A stretch of 64,000 nt of DNA from Alopecurus myosuroides. Lineage: Eukaryota > Streptophyta > Magnoliopsida > Poales > Poaceae. Each line of letters opens with the position of its first letter. The stretch's first letter is position 1. The notes below the pieces were generated by a model. That model was given only the letters and a program-made list of their open reading frames with translations, was not told the origin of the DNA and searched no databases. Where the stretch lies: assembly GCA_028641055.1 (NCBI GenBank), contig CM054060.1, positions 314,103,682-314,167,681 on the forward strand. Reading direction: 5' to 3'. Below, piece by piece: positions 56,925 to 64,000 of the stretch. A program made the translations under genes and the position numbers.

Positions 56925-57477
56925 TGTCGGATATATACCAAATAGGGGTATAGAAGATGGTGGGCCAAGTGCCGGATTACCAGGGTGGCCTAAGTGGTAG
57001 TGGGCTTAGGTCCATTAGGAGGCCCAGTAGTCCGACGCGCAGAAGCCGGATTCTAGAAGAACCCGGATCACAGCCCATGTGATCTGGCTTGGAGGAGAAG
57101 ACGGATTCCTTGCTTTCCAAGTTACAAGTTACCGTAGTTTTCTAGGTTTCCTATTCTGTAAGCCCTAATCCGGCTATTATATAAAGCCGGACGGGAGATA
57201 AACATAAGAACGAGAGAACAGAGAAGCTCTACGCCAACTCGCCGAGAATCTCATCCTCGCCGAGTGGTTTAGATCTAAAACCCTCACATTGTAACCCTGT
57301 TTACGGGCTTTAGTCCCAATTAGTGAGAAGTGCAGGAGTAGGCACGTCGTACTGTCGCGACGTACCGAACCTGGGTAAAATCATGTGTTCTATGTTACTA
57401 CGCTATCCCGTTACCCCACGTCTCTACCGTAGTCTCATGGCACCCCCGTCTATGAAAACTACTACGATGTCTCGACA
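56925..57477 (+). repeat. 5' LTR of Tat-type element A
   Basis: Ends TGTCG/CGACA, 553 bp. TATATAAAG at 57178-57186 is a good TATA box. The LTR is unrelated to the Tat-type LTR at 9258-9730 apart from its end type. Confidence 0.85.
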
Positions 57478-57496
57478 GTTGGCGCCCACCGTGGGC
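57478..57496 (+). other. primer binding site of Tat-type element A
   Basis: GTTGGCGCCCACCGTGGGC starts right after the LTR end. Confidence 0.85.
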
Positions 57497-57567
57497 AAAC
57501 GACGTTAGGCGTAAGATTCCGATCTGGGATACTTGGCGGAATCGGAAGATCGATCACTGTCGGAAGC

Positions 57568-60500
57568 TTGGAATTCGACAACGACGTCGGGCGCTTCCTC
57601 GACAACGGATCCTACATACCGGCGCAAAACCACCTGGTAAGTGCCTGCGTGTTACCGATAGGATCTGCTAACATCTTTATCGGACTAACTGTAGAAGCAA
57701 TGGGGTTTTGCGGTGGAAGCAAATTGATCCCACCCGCCCTATACCCAGTCGAAGATGACTATGATACCGGATTCTGCTCAGATCGCCGACACAAAAGTGA
57801 TACACACTTTATCGGCATGGTGCAATCCGAAATCGCCGAAAACACGGATGATGGAAATCCCGTGCAAGAGGCAGACAACAACGCACCCGTCATGGAGACG
57901 GAAGATCAAACACCCGTCACAGCGGCGGAAGATCCGACATCCGTTAACAAGACGATGAACTCGGAAGCAGAATCCGTGCTTGCCGCCATCAAGGCGAGAT
58001 TGGAGTCGGAAACCGGATCGGATAACTTCGACTCCGAAGACGAAGATGAGGACGCCTTCGTAAGAAAGGTTAAATCCTTTCAAGAGGGATTCCATGAAGT
58101 CTTAATGGCGAAACCGGCTGATACCACGGACGCCGGCAGCCAGGAAAGCCCTAAAACCCCTCCGCCAGTGGAAGAGAGAGAAGACGGAGAAACTTCTCCG
58201 ATATTCCCCAATGTCAAGGAGATGACAGAAGACGAGCCTGTCAAAAAACCTCCCTCTTCCAAGAAAAAGCACCGTGCCTCTAAAAAACTCCAATACAAAA
58301 TCCGGAAGAAAAAATCAGCTGATCTCGCTGATGAAAACCTGGAAGTTGGAGATGTTAGTGGAACAAAGCCTGTGGAGAAGAAATCTAAGGAAATCACTGC
58401 TCCGCCAATGACGGAACAGGAAGAGCAAGAGCTACTGCAAACACCAGTGGGACCAGATGAACCCCCTGAGATGCTGGAAGCCAGGAGACAAGCTTTCCAA
58501 CGGCAACAGCAACATCTACTCAGATCTCGGCAACACCTCCAACAAACCCATAATGACATCAAAGTCATGAAGGAAGAAATAGAGGAGTACGAGAGAAAGC
58601 ATAGATCCGCGTTAAAACCTACTAGGTTACCCGGAATCGCAAGACCGGAAGAACTGCCGCCAAAAGAAAGGTTCCATAACCCATCTTGGCAAAAGCAGGT
58701 AAACGGCAAAGATGCCAAGGGCGAACCAATATACAAGACCGCAGCAGAAAACGCGGAAGCAGCGTTCGCGATTCTTAACAACGATCTGTATTCCAACGGG
58801 GAAAAACTCCAAGGGGTGTATGCTTTCCTAGGAAAAGCATTGCAACAACAACAGCGCGCTCAAGAGCGATCAGGGAGGCTGCATGATAACTCCGCCCTAT
58901 GCAAGACAGCTACTTGCGCTGCTGGAGCACCTGGACCGGAAGAACCCGGGGATTCAGACAACTCAAAAGATAAAAAAGAGGATCCGAGAAAAGACAAGAA
59001 AAACCCCGACAACCGGGATGCAGCGTCTAAAACCGGATCCCATCTCCCGAAAGATGGGTATAAACCCCATGATCGGGAAGAAAAACACCGGAAAGACGGC
59101 AAAATAATGCCACCTCCGAGAAACCCAGCTGAGAAAGCTGGAAGATACGATATACCTCACAGGCGTGAGAGATCCCGGACACCACCTAAGGACAAAGAAA
59201 GGCACAGGAGTAGAACTCCGCCTAATCCAAAAGGGCGTGAACACGGAAGAGATAGAAACAATCCCGGAAGAGCGCGTTCACGCAACAATGGTAGAGAAAG
59301 GAGCAGATCCCCTTCCGTCCATTCAGCCGGAAGATATTCTGCACACATTGACATAGCAGAAAATGATGATCTATACTTTGGTCCTAAATGTTTTACCGAC
59401 AGGATCCGAAGAATAACGCTGCATTCTGGCTTTGCCAAGGTCGGTCCAACGTACCAGAAATACACTGGCAGCACAAACCCGGATACCTGGCTCTCGGATT
59501 ACTATACAGCCGTCCAGATCAACAATGGGACAGACCTGGAAGCTGTCAAGTTTCTTCCCCTAATGCTGCTGGATGGAGCCAGAGATTGGATCAATGGATT
59601 ACCGTCACGAACAGTCGATAGCTGGGACGATATGGCTAGAGTATTTACCCAGCATTTCCGGGGAACATACAAACGCCCGAATAGCATCAACCAGCTAAAC
59701 CGTTGCACACAATTTGAGGATGAACCATACGTGGATTTCATCTCCAGATGGACAGCAATGAAGAATAGTTGCTCTGGAGTAACTGGCGTACAAGCAATGC
59801 ATGCTTTCGTCAATGGCCTAAAACCCGGACTTGTACCGTTCATGGTTGGTTCCAAGAAGCACAAGGATCTCGGATCCATGCTTACAACCGCCAATGAGCA
59901 TGCCGCAGCCGAGGATGACATCAGAGCAAGAGGAGGCAACATTGAATCATTGATACTCGCCAAGAAAACCCCTCGTTCTGACAAAAAAGCCACTCCAGAA
60001 ACAACGACAAAGCCCAAAGAGGTGAACATAGCCTTTGGAGGAGAAAAGGGAAATAAGTGGAAAGGACGCAACCCAGATCCAATCAATTACACTCCAGAGG
60101 AGTGGGAAAGGATTAAGTCGGAACCTTGCGTTCACCACTCGCAATTTGGGAAACCCACCCATACAAACGCGCAATGCCGGCTGAATAAGCACATGAAGGG
60201 CACTGTAGGGTCCGGAAATAAAGGGAAGGGTTCCAAAAGGAAACCCGCCAAACAAAAGCCAGAAGCTGACAAAGAAGACAGTGAATCGGACACTGACGAA
60301 AAAATCCAGGAACAACAGCGTAAAGGCGAACCCAAGTTTCCGAGAGTTGATGGAGAAGCAATGTTAACTTTCTTAGCAACCCCATCAGCAAAGGTGGCAA
60401 AAAGAACACTTCGAGAAATAAATGCGGTTGTTCCGGCAACCCCGAAATTCTTGAAGTACTCTAACACACCAATAGTCTGGGATCAGTCTGATCATCCCGG

Positions 60501-60981
60501 AAATATCCCTGAACCCGGCACACAAGCTCTTGTTGTAAGCCCTATTGTTCAAAATACCAGGCTAAGAAGAGTGCTGATGGATGGAGGATCCAGCATTAAT
60601 ATAATGTACCTGGATACACTGAAGCACCTGAAGATTTCCGAGTCTCAGCTCAACTACAGCAATATACGCTTCCATGGTATCGTCCCTGGCAGGCAAGCAC
60701 GATCCCTAGGAGAAATTTCCCTAGATGTCACCTTCGGAGATAAAGATCACTTCCGGCAGGAAAAAGTATCCTTCGAAGTAGTGCCGTTCGAAAGCGTGTA
60801 TCACGCAATACTCGGACGCCCAGCTTTCGCCAAATTCGTGGCAAGATCCTGTTATATTTATAACAAGCTGAAGATGCCAGGACCCAAGGGAGGAGTAATC
60901 ACTATAGCTGGTGATTTTAAGCTGGCCAATGAGTTGGAAAAAGAAAACGCCCTTTACGCTCAGAGAGTTATAGCAAAGTAA
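57568..60981 (+). CDS. gag: Tat-type Gag-protease polyprotein
   Basis: This is a 1,137-codon open frame. It opens at TTG, with no in-frame ATG until residue 45 (57700), so the true start was probably lost or lies elsewhere. Residues about 45-300 are acidic and variable, and 304-352 are Gln/Arg-rich and likely coiled coil. 460-595 is charged with RSR-type stretches. About 602-790 is the retrotransposon Gag domain (TNPDTWLSDYYTAVQ, DGARDWINGLP, FTQHFRGTYKRP, CTQFEDEPYVDFISRW). About 990-1130 is the protease, with active site VLMDGGSSINIMY near residue 1005 (Asp-Gly-Gly) and HAILGRPAFAKFVA. Gag forms the particle and the protease matures it. The frame stops at TAA 60979-60981 before RT. Confidence 0.85.
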   Translation: MEFDNDVGRFLDNGSYIPAQNHLVSACVLPIGSANIFIGLTVEAMGFCGGSKLIPPALYPVEDDYDTGFCSDRRHKSDTHFIGMVQSEIAENTDDGNPVQEADNNAPVMETEDQTPVTAAEDPTSVNKTMNSEAESVLAAIKARLESETGSDNFDSEDEDEDAFVRKVKSFQEGFHEVLMAKPADTTDAGSQESPKTPPPVEEREDGETSPIFPNVKEMTEDEPVKKPPSSKKKHRASKKLQYKIRKKKSADLADENLEVGDVSGTKPVEKKSKEITAPPMTEQEEQELLQTPVGPDEPPEMLEARRQAFQRQQQHLLRSRQHLQQTHNDIKVMKEEIEEYERKHRSALKPTRLPGIARPEELPPKERFHNPSWQKQVNGKDAKGEPIYKTAAENAEAAFAILNNDLYSNGEKLQGVYAFLGKALQQQQRAQERSGRLHDNSALCKTATCAAGAPGPEEPGDSDNSKDKKEDPRKDKKNPDNRDAASKTGSHLPKDGYKPHDREEKHRKDGKIMPPPRNPAEKAGRYDIPHRRERSRTPPKDKERHRSRTPPNPKGREHGRDRNNPGRARSRNNGRERSRSPSVHSAGRYSAHIDIAENDDLYFGPKCFTDRIRRITLHSGFAKVGPTYQKYTGSTNPDTWLSDYYTAVQINNGTDLEAVKFLPLMLLDGARDWINGLPSRTVDSWDDMARVFTQHFRGTYKRPNSINQLNRCTQFEDEPYVDFISRWTAMKNSCSGVTGVQAMHAFVNGLKPGLVPFMVGSKKHKDLGSMLTTANEHAAAEDDIRARGGNIESLILAKKTPRSDKKATPETTTKPKEVNIAFGGEKGNKWKGRNPDPINYTPEEWERIKSEPCVHHSQFGKPTHTNAQCRLNKHMKGTVGSGNKGKGSKRKPAKQKPEADKEDSESDTDEKIQEQQRKGEPKFPRVDGEAMLTFLATPSAKVAKRTLREINAVVPATPKFLKYSNTPIVWDQSDHPGNIPEPGTQALVVSPIVQNTRLRRVLMDGGSSINIMYLDTLKHLKISESQLNYSNIRFHGIVPGRQARSLGEISLDVTFGDKDHFRQEKVSFEVVPFESVYHAILGRPAFAKFVARSCYIYNKLKMPGPKGGVITIAGDFKLANELEKENALYAQRVIAK

Positions 60982-62106
60982 GAACTGAAGGAATTACCCA
61001 AGGAGGTATCGCCGTCAGAAATGCCGGCAGGAAAAGAAACTCGGAAGCCAACAGACAGCTTCAAGGCATCCGAGAATACAAGAAAGGTAATCCTAGATCC
61101 CAAAGATCCGACAAAATTTGTCGTTGTAGGGACTGGGATGACTGACAAATAGGAACGCGAGCTCATCAAGTTCCTCCGTGAGAACTGGGATATTTTTGCC
61201 TGGTGTCCAGCGGACATGCCAGGCGTACCCAGGGAACTTGCTGAGCACCAACTTAAGGTTATTCCAGGATCAAAACCCGTCAAACAAGGTCTCCGTCGAT
61301 TTGACGGAAGAAGACGGAAGGCTATTGGCAAGGAAATTATCCGGCTTTTAGCAGCGGATTTCATCAAGGAAGTGATCCATACTGACTGGTCCGCAAATCC
61401 GGTATTAGTACCGAAGAAAGACACTACTGCTCTTAGAATGTGTATAGATTACACAGGCTTGAACAAATTGTGTCCGAAAGATAGGTTCGCATTACCGCGA
61501 ATCGATCAAATAATAGATGCTACAGCAGGCTCTGAGCTTTTGTGCTTTTTGGATGCATACTCCGGGTACCACCAAATACGCATGAAAAAGGAAGATCAAA
61601 TTAAGACTTCTTTCATAACCCCATACGGGACGTATTATTACGTAACCATGCCGTTTGGCCTGAAGAACGCAGGTGCAACCTACCAGCGTTGCATGCAACG
61701 TTGTTTGCATAGTCAGATTGGAAAAAATGTCCATGTTTATGTGGACGATATTGCTGTCGTAACCAAGGAAAAAGATACACTCCTTGAGGATTTGCGAGAA
61801 ACTTTCGAAAACTTACGCACCTACAAGATGAAGTTGAATCCATCTAAGTGTGTATTCGGGGTTCCCTCAGGAAAACTTCTGGGTTTCATCGTTTCTCACA
61901 GAGGAATAGAAGTTAACCCGGAAAAGATCAAGGCAATCTTGAACATCACAAAGCCTACCTGTGTCAAAGATGTCCAAAGATTGACGGGTTCCGCAGCTGC
62001 CGTTAGCAGATATATTAATCGGCTGGGGGCTAAAATCTTAACATTATACAAGTTGTTGAAGAAATCCGACAAAGTCAAGTGGATAACAAAGCTTTGGAAT
62101 ACATAG
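60982..62106 (+). pseudogene. Tat-type reverse transcriptase, truncated pol
   Basis: The region continues in the gag frame. After TAA at 60979 and TAG at 61150 it is open from 61153 to 62106. RT motifs are complete: NPVLVPKKDTTALRMCIDYT, DRFALPRIDQIID, CFLDAYSGYHQI, MPFGLKNAGATYQR and the catalytic VYVDDIAVV near 61735, then FVVS-like and RLTGSAAAVSRYI. It ends in SDKVKWITKLWNT where RNase H should start. A deletion junction near 62089 joins to unrelated sequence, so both RNase H and integrase are absent. With two stops the RT would not be made unless stops are read through. Confidence 0.85.
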
Positions 62107-62757
62107 CAGTTATGTCTCTTCTATACTTAGTCCAATATCTATGTAAACATCTTTTGAGATCATGAAATAAAGTTGTTGGATTTCTGGTATCCATGTTTTT
62201 TACATGTTCATTATAGTAAAAGCATGTTTCCACCTCCTCTATTTCCCAATGATCTTACAAAATACTCAATGTTAACCCGAATTGTGCCTGTGTACTCGGC
62301 GTTAAGTAACTGAATGTTTTTTCAGCCTGCTAACGGCTAAAGGAAACTTGAATTGCCTGCGTGCCCAAGTTTCGGTTAAAAAAGTTCCTTGTTTCTCTAA
62401 GCATTCTCTGATTGCGTATGTGTTGGGTTGGTGGAACTAGTTAGTAAAAAAGCCTTTAGCATGGTCCATGTTTCCGAGTTTAAACTGATTGGTTACTCCC
62501 AGTTACTCGGCATGACGATTCATATTGCTATTTGAGCCATTTCAAACACTAAGGACAGTTAAAACATATATGCCAGAGAACTTAGAAGATAAAGGAATAA
62601 TAACGTCCGAAAAACCTTGCAAAAAATTTCATAACTAATAATTGCAAAAGGCGGAATTTTTTCATTCGTACAAATAGAGGCATTACATTGCAGATTACAT
62701 TGAAAGAACAGTAATGCTCCTATTTTCTATTTTTTGCCATCCAGGTCAAAGGTAGCC
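62107..62757. other. intergenic part of Tat-type element A
   Basis: ATGAAATAAAG near 62165 may act as a poly(A) signal for the sense transcript. No other feature is seen between the pol end and the antisense gene. Confidence 0.4.
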
Positions 62758-62759
62758 CT

Positions 62760-64000
62760 TCAAGCATCAGATTCCTCCTCGCTGCTGTCGTCTTCGGGAA
62801 TTGGAGGGATCTCTTCTTCTGGATAGTTGATGGAAATATTCACCATGGAGGCAATCTGGGTGGTGTGGCCTTTGATTTCATCAAAGATGGTATTTCGCTG
62901 AGTGTCCGTGTATCCCTGTGGGACACCGGACGCCACGCGCCAGGATTTAGCACCGGGGTAGTGCATGCGCATAAGGCCGAGTGCCATACGCGCACCACCC
63001 CGTGCAGCGGAACGCAGGATAGAATCCCTGGATTCCGCCACCTCCATGATGGCTCCCGGAAGTTTTTCAACTTCCGAGAACTCCCCAGTCCTTGCGGGAA
63101 GAAACTTGTTCACCAGCTGCATTCCAGCAGCACGGATAGAAGTCCACATCTTCCCAAAGGCTTGGATCCCTTCAAGCCGGGTACCATCTGGGATATCTCC
63201 TGTTTTTTCCGACAAAACAATCAAAAGTATTAGGCAAAAAACAGAGAAGAAAAACAAGATATGGAAAATAAAAAAGGTAACGGAAAATTACCGAGAAGCT
63301 TGTCGATCTCGGAGATTTCCTCCAGGCGAAGGTTCAGAGCATTCTCTAAATCCTGGATGGTGGATTTATCCTTCTCCGCCTGTTCAGAAGCCTTGGAGTT
63401 GGCAACTCCAAGGGCCAAGTTGCTGGCTTCCAGATCCTTTTGAGCCTTCACAAGATGCTTGTGAAGCTCCAAATTCTCCTTTCGGAGATTCTCGGCATTG
63501 CCGGCATCTTCAGCTATTTGCTTGGCTTTAGCCAAAGCAGCTGAAAAGCAAAGAAAATTCCGGATTTAGAAAATGTCTGGAATAAGTACTTAGACAAAAA
63601 ATTGAATTGCAAACCTCAGAAGAAAAATGTGTACCTGATGTTTCCGTCAAAGCGAGCTGAGACGATGCCAGTTCCGCCTCTCTCTCCTCAAGAACAGAAA
63701 GGAGATTTCTAACCTCCTTATTCTTGATGGTGAGTTTGTTGAAAACTTCCATGTTTATGGTTTCGGCGGTTTGCTGCAACATAGCAAGGAAAAGAATGGT
63801 TACAAAAAACATCAAAGCAAAACAGGCATGCAATTTTGTTTAATGCTTGGGGGCTAGAGTTACATACCTGGCTCATTCGGTGCAAACCCGCCAAGTTTTC
63901 CTGGAACTCTTTTGCGTATTCCGCAAAAGCAGTTCCGGCCGCGCTTAGGCCGTCGTTGATAATCTTGAAGTCTTTGTCAAAGGTGGGAATCTCCTCGTCG
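62760..64000 (-). CDS. spliced antisense coiled-coil gene of Tat-type element A (5' end outside window)
   Basis: Four exons are visible on the minus strand: 63868-64000 (open at the window end), 63635-63773, 63292-63540 and 62760-63199. All introns have GT donors (GTATGT, GTACAC, GTAATT) and CAG acceptors after pyrimidine-rich tracts. The translation has FAEYAKEFQENLAGLHRM, then a heptad-like Glu/Lys/Leu region (LLSVLEEREAELASSQLAL; ENLRKENLELHKHLVKAQKD; STIQDLENALNLRLEEISEI), so a long coiled coil, then a more globular C-terminus with MEVAESRDSILRSAARGGAR and an acidic end. This type of additional antisense ORF is known in Tat-lineage elements and resembles plant transposase-like or putative gypsy-type proteins. 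Its role is unknown. Intact splice sites and frame suggest recent function. Confidence 0.7.

Larger units (their letters stand above)
56925..64000 (+). mobile_element. Tat-type gypsy element A (3' end outside window)
   Basis: A 553-bp LTR (TGTCGG to CTCGACA), the PBS, a gag-protease-RT frame and a spliced antisense gene follow in order. RNase H and integrase are missing, with pol ending abruptly near 62100, so the element is non-autonomous. CCAGT (56920-56924) is the predicted target duplication. The antisense gene between pol and the 3' LTR fits the additional antisense ORFs known from Tat-lineage elements. Confidence 0.85.

Overview
This is 64 kb of plant nuclear DNA, almost certainly from a grass and probably a large-genome Pooideae/Triticeae species. 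Nearly everything is nested transposable elements: long gypsy LTRs starting TGTAACATCCC on their coding strand, Tat-type gypsy elements with a TGGCGCCCACC primer site, copia elements, L1-type LINEs, and CACTA elements with TTTAGTCCCGGTT-like subterminal repeats. I see no intact ordinary host gene and no tRNA array, CRISPR or bacterial signature. Family names come from recalled motifs; no database was searched.

Layout. 1-8367: a Tekay/Del-like gypsy element on the minus strand, with near-identical 4.2-kb LTRs around only 1.05 kb of internal DNA (PBS, a protease remnant, PPT); its left end is outside the window. It sits in a Tat-type gypsy element (8368-9730), which sits in an older, longer LTR of the Tekay-like family (9731-14301), which itself interrupts a decayed copia element (14302-16832). 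16833-19464: the end of one CACTA-like element plus unassigned DNA. 19465-21732: a complete short CACTA-type element with a spliced DEDDy exonuclease gene and a 5S-rRNA-like segment. 21890-25331: two LINE remnants. 25835-32746: a complete non-autonomous gypsy-like element (TSD GTATG) with one orphan acidic ORF. 34061-41460: a near full-length L1-type LINE on the minus strand with a few stops. 42942-43613: a short poly(A) retroposon. 43627-53381: a complete but broken copia element on the minus strand (TSD TACAT), with a second exonuclease-carrying CACTA element (44122-46762, TSD TTA) in its 3' LTR. 55190-55495: a likely DUF2828 gene fragment that runs into a 1.45-kb, 23-bp minisatellite. 56925-64000: a Tat-type gypsy element with gag-protease-RT, no RNase H or integrase, and a spliced antisense coiled-coil gene.

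How the parts relate. The exonuclease CACTA elements are the most unusual content. Two diverged insertions share TIRs, 3-bp TSDs, a two-exon gene with the same phase-2 intron and full D-E-D-D-Y residues, AT-rich 60-bp repeats and a 5S-like segment with A-box and C-box. This points to a multi-copy transposon family that keeps a nuclease gene together with a possible pol III or TFIIIA-binding element. The other elements record a clear insertion order, proven in several places by target-site duplications and by one empty site.
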